This document shows positions 1 through 12,704 of a DNA stretch of 64,000 bases, in pieces. This stretch comes from Sorghum bicolor (taxonomy: Eukaryota > Streptophyta > Magnoliopsida > Poales > Poaceae), in NCBI RefSeq assembly GCF_000003195.3, contig NC_012870.2, positions 22,746,501 to 22,810,500 of the forward strand, read 5' to 3'. Position 1 is the stretch's first letter; every line of letters starts with the position of its first letter. The position numbers and the translations under genes were made by a program. The notes under the pieces were generated by a model. The model was not told the DNA's origin. It saw only the letters and a program-made list of their open reading frames with translations, and ran no database searches.

Positions 1-1368
1 TTGCCCGTCAGTAAAATTTCTGATTTCTAATTATAATATGTCTTTTCCCCATCGCTGAAGTTATAATTTTAATTTAATATTAAACTCTTTCAATTCCATA
101 TCTAGTAGGAATTGAATGAAAGAACTTTGAGAGTAGATACTTAGAATTTAAATACGAAATCAAGATATCATTTAAATTTATGCATCTATGAGCTTTGTTT
201 TGTTGTTTATCGATATTAGTCTCGGTACAGGTGGTATTTTAGTTCGGTACGGGCGGTATATGTACTTTGATAGTTAGTGATGCAGCTCATGAATTGACTA
301 TGGCCCTAGGCATCAAAATGGACGAGCTCTGCCACTGCTCACCATGTTTCAGCTAGTAGGAACGGCAGCGACGTGCGGCCGGGCTCGACGTGGAGACGAA
401 AATGTCAGCTTCGTGTGGTCTTGTTCCTAACGTGCTGGATGAGCATCAAGGTGCGATTGTGGCGTTAAAGATAGTATAGTAATTTACTACCTTGGGATTT
501 CCAAATAAGGGACTACCCTTACGGTAGTTTTGGTGTAGTTTGTCTAAAGGGGCTGGTACATATATATATAGGAAGAAAAACACTTCATATCCACATCAAT
601 TAGCAATATGGTACTAATTGATGTTGCAACCTCTATCTTTACTAATAGGCCTAATTAATTATTAAAGCCCATTAGTAAATAACTACATAGTTTTTTGGGA
701 TTTATTATGGGCTTTGACGTTGGAAAAATAATAAGAGATTTATTATTTTCAGAATTAATTATTTTCATTGATAAAATAATTCTAGAAAAGTTTAGAATTA
801 GTAGTTAAGCCACGAAAAATACTCCGAAAGCTCCGAAAATTCGAAAAAAATTCTCAGAGATATTATAGAACATGGGGAACCCGAATAAAGTTTTTGGAGC
901 TCATGATAAGATTGTTTGGAGCATCTAAAAGTTAGATTATGCTTATAGAAAAGTGAGAACGGAAGATGGAAAATTCCTAAAAAGTTTGTAGAGACTCCTT
1001 GATGAAAGAGAAACTAAAAGAAGTGATTTGGATATTAAAGAAAATATTTTAGAAAGCTCCTAATAAAAACTTGAGCTGAGAAACAAAGAATTTGGTTATA
1101 GATAAATATATAGACATACCGGTCAAGGAAAATCGATCTACTAAACGCATTTTTTAAAAACTTTGCTCACTCAACACATAAAGGAGCAACAAGCAAACAT
1201 TACATCAAATCTTATGCGCCAGCATGTATGCACAACAATATTGCTAAGGCTTATGATAAATTTTAATTTAATGAAAAATATTATTTTCCTTATATTTTCA
1301 TGAGCACAAAATACAAAATTGAATAAATTTTCATCTATTTTTAAAAGAGCAAATTTTAGGGTGTTACA
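1..1368 (-). mobile_element. LTR fragment (Ty3/gypsy, Tekay/Del-like), minus strand
   Basis: Read on the minus strand, the segment begins at 1368 with TGTAACACCCTAAAATTTGC, a typical start for large grass gypsy LTRs. The following 150 bases resemble the start of the solo LTR at 7797, with shared phrases such as GTGCTCATGAAA and ATTTTTCATTA. A run of TATATATATA at about 558-568 could be its TATA box. The other end is not visible and may lie beyond the window. I am confident of 650-1368 and less so of the leftmost part. No coding sequence is supported here. Confidence 0.5.
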
Positions 1369-1384
1369 CATAGAATTTTTTTTG

Positions 1385-2060
1385 ATTGTAGGCATAGGAA
1401 CAATCTGGTGCTCATAGAAAGTTGTGTAATGTCTAGTTTTGGATGTTGGGGCTATATATACCCCGTTGCTTGGCCATTTGAGGGGTACTATAGTTGAGGG
1501 AAGTGTGTGGACAATTGACGCTCATCTATTTCTCATTTAGCCACTAGAAGTGCTTAGGGAAATATTAGGTGATTAGTGTATGTGCTTGAAAAGTGCTTAG
1601 GCTAGTTAGACCACTACTAATGCACTTGCTCTAGGTTTAGGCCTAGTATTTAGTGAGGTTTGCATACCTCTTATCACTCGGCGCTTGTTTACACCATTGT
1701 GTGCATCGGAGGGGCTTATAATCTTGTGAGACCACAACAACCACATTTGTGTGGTGTGGTCAACCACATTAGGGTTTAGGGTTTATGGGGCTAGCTTGGG
1801 CAACCCTTGGTGCGATCAAGCGACCATTGGTAGGGTCAAGTAACCCCACCAGGTGGGCCCTGCTAGCCACCCAACCATGTTCACCTGCCTCCTTTGCTTA
1901 TTTTTGATGAATTTTGGTCAAAATTTCATCTATTCAAATAATTTTCATGTACAAGTGGAATTAGGTCAATTGATAACATAATTCACTACTTATGATGTCG
2001 ATTTATCTTCACTTAGTTGATAGTCAACAATGTTGTTTAGTGGTGGAGGAGGAGATATGG
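1385..2060 (+). mobile_element. LTR-like fragment, family uncertain
   Basis: A TATA-like GGCTATATATACCCC at about 1450 is followed by text resembling the R/U5 region of grass gypsy LTRs (CACTCGGCGCTTGTTTACAC and a GTGTGGTGTGGTCAACC stretch). Neither LTR terminus nor a target-site duplication was found, so the limits are approximate. From 2060 to 2757 I see only unassigned sequence with short overlapping open frames. Confidence 0.25.
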
Positions 2061-2760
2061 AGACTCGGAATCCGTAGTGGAGCCCTGATGACTTACCCCT
2101 TCTAGAGTGGGTCCTAGAGCCTAGGATAGTCGTGGATGGGGGAGGTGGCTGCTACGGCCACGATAGTCTTCACGCATGGTCGTGGAGGACATAACCCATG
2201 AATCGGGGATGATACTATGGGCATGAACGTCATAGCGGATGGCTAAGATAGCTACAGGCGTAGCATTCGTCACACGAGAGAGAGGGGATTGAGGGTTTGA
2301 GGTGGGGGAGGAGGGCGAGATGAGAGATTGAGAGATGAGTATTGACATGAGCTGGACGTGTGCTCGGATGCGGTAGCGTAAGAGGAGAGTTGACGATAGT
2401 GATGGTGGATAACGATGGGTAGTGATGACGATCGAAAAGGAAAGGATCGGTGGTGGAGGAGCAAATGGGACAGAAGGAGATGAGAATGTGGGTGGCGCGT
2501 GCATGGATGATGGGTGTCTAGACGTCTCTGTTAACCAGTTTGTATAATTTTTCGGGTCTAGGGAGACGTGTTTAATTGGACAGAGTCATTGATAACTGCC
2601 CTTATTATCATACACTCGTCTATTGGAAGAGTCTCGATAACTTGGCATTAGTGAAAGACTGTGTTCAATTTCCCATGTCTTTAATCTTACATTAGGGACC
2701 GAATCCAATACGCATCGCTAATTAATGTAACATGTTCTTCTTTTTCCATCTTGTGTCGTA

Positions 2761-2996
2761 CTTCCTCTGTTCCTAAATGTTTGTCACCACAATTTGTGTA
2801 CCGATAACTTTACCTCGATTTATAAAAAATGTGTGCAACATTTGTATCTCTAAATAAATTTATTAAAAAAACTAGATTCAAATATCTATCCAATGATACT
2901 AATTATGTATCATAAATATTATTATTTTTTAATATATATTTATTCAAAGTTATTTATCAAGAAGCGAAAACGACAAATATTTAGACACGGAGGGAG
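2761..2996. mobile_element. Stowaway-type MITE (Tc1/mariner derived)
   Basis: The left end CTTCCTCTGTTCCTAAATG and the right end TTAGACACGGAGGGAG are inverted repeats matching the Stowaway consensus (CTCCCTCCGT). A TA dinucleotide flanks each side (2759-2760 and 2997-2998), the expected target duplication. At 236 bp it is AT-rich and non-coding. Confidence 0.9.
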
Positions 2997-3079
2997 TATA
3001 ATATTCGTACAAGCTACAACTTCAGCAGTACCGGCCTGGCCTGGCTTGGTCACACGAAACTGTGCTGGACACAATATTC

Positions 3080-3309
3080 ACCAAAAAATCAAAAAGTTTT
3101 CAAGATTCTTCGTCATATCCAATCTTGCGGCACATGCATAAATCATTATATATAAATGAAAATAAAAACTAATTATACAGTTTGTCTGTAAATCGCAAGA
3201 CAAATCTTTTGATCTTAGTTAGTCCATTATTGAAAAATATTTATCACAAACAAACGAAAGTGCTACATTAGTAAAATCTAAAAACATTTCACATCTAAAC
3301 AAGGCCTGA
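3080..3309. mobile_element. Dispersed grass MITE with AACAAGGCC end
   Basis: The stretch reads AAAAAGTTTTCAAGATTC ... CTGTAAATCGCAAGACAAAT ... CTAAACAAGGCC. The same sequence recurs at 62003-62234 and 62236-62457, and in diverged opposite orientation near 58590-58815. Recurrence with a conserved core and end marks it as a MITE. I did not find a clear target duplication. From 3310 to 4464 nothing could be assigned: a GC-rich part up to about 3760, then AT-rich DNA. Confidence 0.65.
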
Positions 3310-4464
3310 GATCCACGAATCTGCTTCTGCCTTCTGGGCCTTGAACCCTGAATCCAGCCGGGCCACACGAATTTATGCAGATCACAGGAGGCCGGCCCCG
3401 GCCTGGAATCCCAGGACACGGTTGGTCTCTCGATCGGCCCCGTCAAAACCTCTACCAACTCTCGATATCATCACCGCGAAAAGGACGCCGTGTGCCGGCC
3501 GCGCCATGCCATGCGGACGTACGCATCGATCCGTTACCAGGCATGCACCGGCGGCGGCTCGACGACACCCACCGGCGCGGCTGCCGGGACCGTGTGGTTG
3601 CAAGCTAGCTAGCTAGCTATCCCCAGCTCGATCGATCTTTGATGTGCCACCACCACTCCGACCGGTCCCGCGACCTAACGCCCGCACTCCCGCCACGCGC
3701 TGCGTCCGTCCAAGGCAATCACGCACGCCAGGCCAGCAGCGGCGCCTGCCCCCTAGTAGCGGCAGATCACCTCAGCTAGCTTTTCGATCGGCACCACACA
3801 ACACACCGACTGGCCACTAGCTTGCATTGCTTTTCAAGACATGCAGGATGATGGTGTAGCTCGGCGTAGCGCCACACACACTGGCTGGCACGCACCTTGC
3901 TCGATCGCTGCATATATATACATATACATGCCCTGACATGCGTCCAAGAGCTAGGTTCCCAAAAGGGAAATATGTCGCTGTTGTGCGTTGCATGCAAATG
4001 CATAGACCGGGCCAGCAGAAGAAGTTAGTTGGGCCTCAGCTTTCATGGTCCATCCCTTCTCTTTGTCTAATTGTTTCTGAATGTACTGACGATGATATAT
4101 GGTCTGGTCTCGTATCTTTTGTCTGTTGAAGAAATTGCTGATCGAGTGGGCCGGGTAAAGAAGCGTTGATTGAATGTGTCTGCGATTCAGCTGGCCATTA
4201 TCTCTGTCGGTGGGGCTCTTGATATTGCTGTATTCCGCATTATCTTTTGCTCTAGCATGTTCCTGGCTATCGAATTTTTGTACTACAAGTATTGATATGT
4301 ACGTAGACCAGCGCAATCTCTGTGGTTCAAGTTGAGGAGACTTAGTCACTGATGATTTATATCTATATATCTATCTAAAAAGATAATTAAACCTTCGTCT
4401 GTTGTGACTCACTGGCTCACAGCCGATAAACACATGCTGCACGTAAGAGCAAGTACAGTAAGTG

Positions 4465-7400
4465 CACTAGTACATTGGCACACTATACAGACGGTTGGTA
4501 ACATATTTCTACAGGCGTTTTTCGGATCCGCCTGCGCTGGAGGCCAGTACAAATCGTCCATTTCCACAGGCGGTCACTTGAGAGCCGCCAGTATAAACCT
4601 TTTACACAGGCGGCTCTCTTAGAAACCGCCTGTGTAAATGCACAGGCGGTTTCCTAAGAGAGCCGCCAATATGTATTATTTATTTATTTTTTAATTTATC
4701 TATTTATTTATTTATTATTTTATTGTTATTATTTAAATATATTGATATTGGTTGGTCTTCTAACATAAGAACATGTAATTTAAATACTTCATCTCATACA
4801 TACATACATTTGTATACATCAAAGTTTGGTGCTCAAAGACATAAAGTTAATTCCAAGAGTATATCCATCATCACACATCATATATATATATATATATACA
4901 TCAAAGTTTGTTTCTGTCCTCTAATAACCCTCTTTAGTAAGTTTGAGCTTACTAATCTCTGTTAGCACTCGGAACTCTGGCCTGGATAATTGGCTTTCAT
5001 CATCATGATATTTGCCTTCACGTGGAATGACATGCTTCATGATGAACGAGCAGATGTCCTCAACTATGTTGTCTAAAGCACGTTCGTCCATGCGCTCCGC
5101 CGTCCCTTGCTTATATACCTGCAAAGAAAGTTTATAAACATTATATATTTTATGACTTCCAACTTTAATAGACTATTACTTATATTACCTTGTCAGGGTT
5201 CCTTGCATATCGTCCGTTTTCTCTCATGTTCTCGCACACGTAGTAGCCACAGAGGACAGATAACGGTGGTTGCTTCATGCACTGTATAACAGGAGAGCGG
5301 TTATTTAATTATAGTTGCAACTGTGGTCGTATGTGTATGATTTGTATTTATAATAGTAAATTTCTATATGTACCGGCCAGTTATGTATAACCTCCAATGG
5401 TTGCCCTGGTCTCTTGGACTCGCACTTTCCATGATTTATCTTATAGAACCTGTATGCCCTATGATCTCAAATAGAATCACCATGTTATTTTCAAATTCTC
5501 ACTATGCTTAAGTATGCATGCATAGCTTGACTTACAGCTCTAGCAGTTTGATGAATAGAGAATAGCATTCTTTCGGGTAATCTGCGGAGTCTAGTACCAA
5601 CACCCTTCCCTCCTTGGGATAAATGATGAAGCATATCCAGTGCCTCCTGCTCGAATTAAATCCATGATGCATTTATGCATTGGAATAATTTAGATAGATA
5701 TTTGTAAACTCACACTTACCCAAAGTGGTACGGGGCCACCACCGCTTTCCTGTCTTGAAACTTTATTAGTGAATGTCCAATGTAGAAGGCGTATTTAGCT
5801 TCAAAATCAAGTTTCAACTTTCGGAGTTTCTCATCCCGTTCTGCACCTTCCAAACCCTGTACCTCTGTGCTGTCATTCCCGATCCGGAATGTGTGCCGAT
5901 CTTCGGCTATATCTATTGGGCAGAGATAGGCATTCCTTTCTTCGGCACAATAATTTAGGTCCGAACCAAAATACATATCTTGTTGATCATATAACATTCT
6001 GCAAGACAGAAGCATGTCAAATATTGAAAATTGATGCAACTATACAATGTGTGTAACTATGTAACACTTACAATGCAAATGTTGTTACGATCTGTACATC
6101 TAGCATCTCGTGGTTCATAAGTGCCCACATGTCATCAAATGTAAGCATGCATTTGTCAGTACTCTGGCTGAGAAATGCTAGTTGTGGTATGCGCATGCTT
6201 ATGGTGTCGATGCCAGCAGAAGAGGCTCTCATGTACCAGTCATGAAACCTTTTTATACCACTTGGTTTCTTCATAAGTTTGGTCCGACTGAGTAGAGGCT
6301 TTCCCCACACGTACTTTTTGGGGATAGTCTTGTAGTCTTCTGCAGTTGGCACCTTGAAATTGACAGGAGTTATGACCTTAGGCGCCGGCACCTCTGACTT
6401 TGCTAGCTCAGAAATCTCATGCTCTTGTATTGAGCGTTTCGAAGCAATGCCTGACAAAAATCTCACTTGCCCAGCTGAATTTTTCTTTGGCTCGAATGGT
6501 GAAATCAACTTAGGTATCGGAAATACTTTCTTCTTTGGCACCTTTGGTGGCTCACTTATTGGTTCTGGATCTTTCAGTTGTGGGGAAGAGGTGGAATTGA
6601 ATGGTGGTGGAGATTGTGTTGACTATGGGGTAGAAAGATCATGGAGAGGAGATGGTTGATGGACAGGGAAAACATGGAGAGGTGATTCTGGTGGGTCAGG
6701 AAGATACTGGGGAGGTGAAGGCGGTGGGTTAGGAAGAGGATCGACATGAGCTGACGACTCTTGGGTTAGTGGCATCTCTTGAGAGGGTGGTGGTGGCTCC
6801 CTTAGTTGCACGTCCCTCCGAGGCCATAGGATGAAATTGTTTATCGCCTGTCCCAGTTTCACAATGTCCTCGGGACCAGAGATGTCTAGAATCTCGTCCT
6901 CATATCCTTGGACCACGGTTGATACCTCTACTCTGCAGTAGTCTTTAGGGATGTCAGCACCATGGTATTTAGGTCCTCCTGGGATCGCTTTGCCCGTGGC
7001 TACTTCCCTTGTACGATGATTGTTAATCCCATATCTTATGACAAGGGAGCAAGGTGTAGAACTAACAATGTCGTCAACTGGATAGTGATCCTTATTTGCC
7101 GTAGATGCGACACTGCTTGGAATGATTGTTTCACTTGATGCCACCAACGGTTGCGACACCACTGGGACTAGCTGCATTTGGGGAGCTTGAGTGCTCATTT
7201 GGGTAGCTGCATTTGACATGGCACTCACTAGTTTCTGCATCAACTCAGGAGGAGGATTTTCCAGCAACTTCTCCATCATATCTTGGAAGTCTTTCTTAGC
7301 CTCTTCCTGAAAATAATTTGCCATTTGATCCTTGTACCGATCACGTTTCTTATACTCATTTGCCCATTGAGGGCCGAATCCATCCTTCCATCCTTCTTTG

Positions 7401-7632
7401 GATGAGATGCCTCGAACACGGCTAGGATGCTCGGGGTTACCGAGGCCAACACTAAGGATGTAAATAGAGCATTTACACTGGCGGTTGGCTTAAGTCAACC
7501 GCCTGTGATAAACGTTTCCACAGGCGGCCGAAAATCTCTGACACCGCCCGATTTATACCACAGGCGCGTCGTAACTGGAACCGCCTGTGGTATAAAAAGG
7601 GGGCGCCAGCAATGACCCTCTTTCTACTAGTG
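4465..7632. mobile_element. CACTA element 1 (non-autonomous, gene-carrying), TSD GTG
   Basis: The ends are CACTAGTAC... at 4465 and ...TTTCTACTAGTG at 7632, with GTG directly outside both (4462-4464 and 7633-7635), the 3-bp duplication expected of CACTA elements. Both subterminal regions carry many direct and inverted copies of ACCGCCTGTG and GGCGGTT (4510-4660 and 7470-7600). No TNP2 transposase is recognisable, so the element would need trans-acting transposase. The interior holds the minus-strand Ulp1-like gene described separately. Confidence 0.92.
4921..7450 (-). pseudogene. CACTA-borne Ulp1/C48 SUMO-protease-like gene, one in-frame stop
   Basis: Six exons can be read on the minus strand: about 7450-6072, 5998-5720, about 5648-5536, 5458-5374, 5281-5189 and 5119-4921, all but one boundary with clear GT/AG signals. 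The first exon encodes a region typical of grass transposon proteins (LGNPEHPSRVRG near the start, then KEGWKDGFGPQW) followed by a proline-rich linker. Exons 2-5 form a C48 peptidase core with His-Trp in HWICFIIYP, Asp in VLVLDSADYP, Gln in MKQPP and Cys in VLCGYYVCE, so the His-Asp-Gln-Cys set is intact. A TAG at 6623-6625 lies in the linker in the same frame as the downstream part, so the copy is probably broken, though readthrough cannot be excluded. No ATG is certain; candidates include 7324. Ulp1-type enzymes cleave SUMO from proteins; function here is inferred from the family. Confidence 0.8.
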
Positions 7633-7787
7633 GTGGTTGTATATGGACTACATGAGTGTGCTTATAGATTGACTAGTAACGGGCTATATTATTATAGCCT
7701 TTGATCTTATATATGCACAAGAACCAAAAAAATATGAGAGAAATAAGTTGGATATAGATAAGTTAACTACTTATATAAGTGGGCTAA

Positions 7788-10700
7788 GAGCATCTCTGTA
7801 ACACCCTAAAAAAATTATTTTTTGAGAAACAGAGCTAAAATGATTTAATCATGAATTTCTGTGCTCATGAAACATAGGGGAACAATATTTTTCATTATAT
7901 TAAAATTTATTATAGGATTTAGCAACTGTTTGTGCATTTATTTTTGGGGCATTTGTTTTATTGTTTGGTGTGGATTTAACTAAAGTTCAAGGTAAGCCAA
8001 ACTGTTTTTAAAATGATTTTCAAATTGTTTTTGAATTGGCTTTGAAATAAAGAAAAGAAAAGAAAAAAAGAAAAAGAAAAGGAAACCCTCACCTCTCCTG
8101 GAAAATCGGCCTGAAGGCCTGCTCCTACTTTTCCCACGGCCCAGCTTGCTTTGGCCCAACAGCCCAGCCCCGCGCCATCTCCCTCTTCTCTAACTGCCAG
8201 CCAGGCCCCGCATGTCAGCCGCGTCGTCATCTTCTTCCTCGAGTCGTGCCCGAGCAGGACACGGGGTTAACGCCGCCAATCCCAAGTGTCCGGGATTTCT
8301 TGCCTAAAATCGACTGTCGAGCCCCTATAAAGGACCGAGACTCCCTCCGCGCCGACCTTGTTGCCCTAGCTCCGCTTTTAGCTGCCGTTTAGATCTCGCC
8401 GCAAGCCGAGGAATGGCCGCCGCCGTGGTCCTCGCTCCAAGGTGCTCAAGGGCCATTCGCAACCTCGTGCCGAGCTTCGCGTCGCCTCGGAGAAGCTGTG
8501 GAGCACTTCTCTTTGCTCTCTACCGGCCTTTACGAAGCCCCAGTCGTCGCCGAACTTGAGCAGGGCTTCGTCGTCCGCCAAATCGCATGGTCGACTAATC
8601 CTGAGTCCTCCTCGCCTTCGCTTTCAGCCCGGGGTGAGTTCCCCTTGTTCCCCTCTTCGTTCCCGTGTTTTTGGTTCGTCAAATCGTGCACTAAATCGCG
8701 AAAACGACAACTCCGACGAGGTCCGGCCAAAATCCGGCCATGGCGCCACCGCCCAGGTCGCCGGCGGTCAGCAGGAACCCCCCCCCTCACTATACCCCGA
8801 TCTAATCTCGGCCGTCCGAACGAAATCTGACGGCCTAAATCGAAGGATACTCCTTCGACCGTAACTTTTTCAAAAGAACCCCTGAGTTATTTAACTATCG
8901 AACCTGCAGTCCAAACACAGTTTTGAAAGTACCTTTTCTCCTTTTGAAAACGTAAACTGTCTCGGGTCATTCCAAAATACGTTTTCAATATTTTCAAAAA
9001 TGCCACTGAGTTTCTTTAGGTCATAAAATGTTCATCTTAACTCCGATTTGACCCATTCAAATTCCGTTAGGTTTATTTTCATAAGCTATACATGTTAGTA
9101 ATATTGTTCACTGAGTTTGAAACTTTTTATTTTCGTGATAATATTTAATTAATTGTTTTTCTATATAAAATCTTAGAAAATTCATATATTCTCCGTTTCA
9201 ACTCCGATTTTCGTGATCTGTACGTCTGTGAGTTCGTAGCGATGCGTAGAATCATTTTATAAGCTTTTCATATTGTTTTTATATGATTGGTGTACTGTTC
9301 TAATTATAGCCTTGTTTGCTTCGTGTATGTTTGTCATCGATTGTTTGTGTGTTGGTGATCGATGATCGAGTTTAGTCAGTGGGCAATTCGTGGTGAACAA
9401 GAGTACTTCAGTGATCAAGATCAGAGCCTTGGGCAACTAGTAAGGCCAGCAAGATCAGCAAGAGCAAATGGATTAAGGCAAGTATAGCATTTGGATTTTA
9501 TTTCTGTGACCATGATCCTGTGACTAGATTAATGTTAAGTAATGAGCAATAAAAATGACTTTTTAGCCACTTGATGATTTATCTGTAAGTGATAACCGGG
9601 ACAACAGTGCAACCATGAGGGCTATAATGGCTCTGGCTTTAGCTCAGTATGAGGACCTTTTTCTAGCTTGTTAGCGGTTACCTTAAATGGCGTAAGAATG
9701 GCTAGACACGTTGGGTATAGTGTGGCCTCTGTCCGTGTGTATAGGCTGTGGGTTATGTGCCATGGAATGGGGGCTCTATATCTGCCTGCCGAGTGAATCT
9801 AATGGCCCTAACTTGTTAGACGAAACTTTTGAAATACTTCATAGTGATCCCTGCCGACCTTCCTTGGTAGTGGGTTAAGAGGTCGACGGGCCTCGGGCGA
9901 AAGGATAAAAATTGACTCATGGGTAAAGATGTACAACCTCTGCAGAGTGTAAAACTGGTATACTAGCCGTGCTCACGGTCACGAGCGGCCTTGGGGATTC
10001 TTGCATCAAGGGTGATGATTCTTGTGTGTTAAATATGCTCATTATTTATTGTTTAATGCTCTACATTATTTATGTCACATTGATGATGAGATTGTGAGAG
10101 CTATACAATCTAGTTGCTATACTTGTGGAGTTCGACATTGACTCACTCTTGCTATTTTCCCCAAACTCAGGAGAAATTTAGGCTTGTGATCAACCAGGCA
10201 GTTGGATCCTGTAGAGAGAAGTTAATACCCGAAGTTCGGAGTTGTTTATCCGCTGTTGCTATCAAAGGTTACCTTTATACTAAGTACGTTATATATTTAT
10301 GCATTGTCTTTTGATATTATCCCTTATTTGTAGCTATATGTGAGATTTGACTTCTAAGACTCACATATGGTGCATATCTGGTTTTATCTTTAAAATCGGG
10401 TATTATAATCTCCAACTGTTATTCGCCTTTCTCATCCTTAATTTTTTTTGGTAAAATAAGAAAAATTCTCCAAATAGTTTGGTATCTTCTCTCTATCTTT
10501 CCTAACCTCGCAAAAATTTATCTAGAGCACACGTATATGCGCGCAGCCTAGGAGCGCGCAGCAGAAGTTTCCGGGCCCGTCTAATAAGTAGGAAGAAAGA
10601 CAGGGTTCTAGGTGAGAAAAATATAAGAAAGATCTTGTGGAAAGGCTTAAACCCGTACAAGAACAAAATCAAGATTCCTGATACAAAATATAAGACCAAA

Positions 10701-10830
10701 TCATAGAAAAAAATGCCAAGAAAAAGTTTTTAAGATAGATATATAGGAAACTATTGGAGATGACTTTTTTTAAGAGTTGGTAAAACATCATATTTTAGCA
10801 ACAAAATATGAAGATCTCTTAGAGATGCTC
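7788..10830. mobile_element. Tourist-like MITE, split by a solo LTR
   Basis: GAGCATCTC at 7788-7796 and its inverse GAGATGCTC at 10822-10830 form 9-bp inverted ends. TAA lies outside both (7785-7787 and 10831-10833), as expected for PIF/Harbinger-Tourist elements. Removing the LTR at 7797-10407 and one copy of its duplication leaves about 427 bp beginning GAGCATCTCCAACTG, a familiar MITE end in grasses. The classification rests on the TSD and terminal sequence only. Confidence 0.7.
7797..10407 (+). mobile_element. Solo LTR, Ty3/gypsy (Tekay/Del-like), TSD ATCTC
   Basis: Begins TGTAACACCCTAAAAAAATT and ends GGGTATTATA, with ATCTC on both sides (7792-7796 and 10408-10412). The 2611-bp length, TATA box (CTATAAAG at about 8325) and absence of any gag or pol sequence identify a solo LTR left by recombination between the two LTRs of a full element. 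The usual terminal CA has become TA. Open frames inside it (8442-8864 and overlapping ones) belong to the GC-rich R/U5 part and are not supported as genes. The family name is inferred from the terminus and length. Confidence 0.88.
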
Positions 10831-11214
10831 TAATAGATGGTTGTAAGTTTTAGAGTTTATATACCACCGGCTGCTGCTGGTTGCATTATTAATCTTGCTT
10901 TTATTACCGTATGCTACAGAGATAGATTGTCCCAGTTGCCAACTGTGTACGACTAGAGTAGCTACTAACATATGCCCCACGAGCAACGTGTATTGAACGC
11001 TGCGGATGGTCTTGGTAAAGCTTTTTTTCTCTCTTCCTCCCCGGCCTACTTAACGTAAGTTGGCCGGCCTAAGCGTAAGGCTCCTGATGGTTGGTCCCTA
11101 CGGAATAAGACTGTGGCAGACGGATAATGTCGCCAGTGATCCGTGGTGTGTTTTTCTCTCTTTCTCGGAAGAATATATAATGCAAATAAAACGAACTTTC
11201 TATGCAGTGTATTG

Positions 11215-12560
11215 TACAACATTAGTACAGAAATAATCTTTATGGATGGTCAAAATCGATCTTCTGGATCGGTTCTAAAACCCGTCACTATGTAATCGAT
11301 TAGAAAGGTAGGGCACTTGTAGTGTCAGGTATCTAACCATCCCTTAAAAAAACATTTCTACGAGCGGTTCTGTTAAGATATTCATTCTTGAAAATGATAT
11401 TATAAGAAATGGTTGCTTTAGGACAACCTCTCTTATAAATTGATTTTCAAGAACGGTTTCTATAAGAGAATTGCCCTTGAAACTGTTATTTTTTACAATA
11501 GTTGTGCCAAAGCAACCACTACTAAAAAAATATATTTTCTTATTTGAAAATGTATTAATAAGTGTAGAAATTGAACCGCCACTAAAAAATAGTTTTAAAT
11601 TTTGAACATTTCCTATTATATTTGAAATTGTGTTTTCCCACCAAAGTTCGGAGTCTATTGCAATTCATTCAAATTAATTTCATATATACTAATAAAATAG
11701 TTAATCTATACAAACTTGATTTTCAAAGTATTTGTAGCATACTATAATTTACATTACAAACTACTAATTAACCTTGTGGTTCATGACAAAAAGAAACTGA
11801 AAAAATGATCTAAAAAACTGTGAATCAAAAGTGACAAAGTAAATATACAAATTAACTAGAGTTGATCTGAACCAAGTTGCACAAAAAAATCAGTCTAAAC
11901 TAATGGAAAAAATTAAAAAATAGCAAACATCATGTATCTCTAGATTTAAAATCTACATGGCAACAAAAATTAGTGAAACAAATGTATAGGTAAAATTTAA
12001 AAAGATTTTACGGATGACACAAACTCACCTATCAAATCCAACTCCTTCAAGGGTTTAAAGGGCAAAACTTCTCCCTCTTCTTTTGTAATTTCTTGCCTCT
12101 AAGTGAGGTCAACAATGGCATGAACAACTACAGTCACACATGACCGCTACAATCGTGAGGAGGAAGGGTACTTGTAGGGGGTTATTTTTAGGGCCGGTCA
12201 ACTTAGAGCATCGTCCCTATAAATACATGTCAGATGCAGTACGCTTAACACAACCATCCGTGATAATCTGGTTCTTCTAGGAGACGGTTCGGTGAAGACG
12301 TTCGTCCCTAGAAGTCCTATTTTTAGAGGTGGTTATCTTATGAAAACCGCCTAAAAATATGTATGTTTTTAGATCTCTATGTTTATAGGGGCACTGTTTT
12401 CTTAAGGGGACCACTCTAGAAAATTGATTTCTAGCAATGGTTTGTTAGCTACAATACTCCCCGGCAAGGTTACAAACAATGTATTTAAGTCATTTTGCTC
12501 TATTAGAACCGAGAACCGTCTATAAAAAAATTGTTTATATACTAGTTCAAGTTTCACACA
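11215..12560. mobile_element. Degenerate CACTA-like repeat region, ends unclear
   Basis: Repeated short motifs in both orientations (GAGCGGTTCTG, AACGGTTTCT, GGCGGTT-like, AGACGGTTC) cluster at 11340-11480 and 12240-12520, the pattern of CACTA subterminal repeats. I could not match terminal inverted repeats or a 3-bp duplication, so this is tentative. The middle is AT-rich without coding signal. The stretch 10834-11214 contains nothing I can assign. Confidence 0.3.
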
Positions 12561-12704
12561 GTGTAGTTCTACCCACCGGGTGCCGGAAACAACCCCCTGC
12601 TCCTCCTTCCCGCCGGCGGCCACTTATGCCATCGCCGGCCACAACCCCACCGTCGGTCGCTCTCTCGGCGCCGCCAGCCACCCAACCATTGCAGCTTCCC
12701 CAGG

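Noticed and set aside
686..1373. CATAG on both sides of 691-1368 as an LTR target duplication
   Set aside because: The left side is followed by TTTTTT and not TG, and LTR-like sequence continues further left, so the match is probably chance.
3219..3616. Cluster of short frames on both strands
   Set aside because: GC-rich sequence gives open frames in several registers; no motif, splice pattern or promoter supports a gene.
8378..8864. Overlapping frames on both strands near 8.4-8.9 kb
   Set aside because: They lie in the GC-rich transcribed part of the solo LTR (7797-10407) and show no domain.
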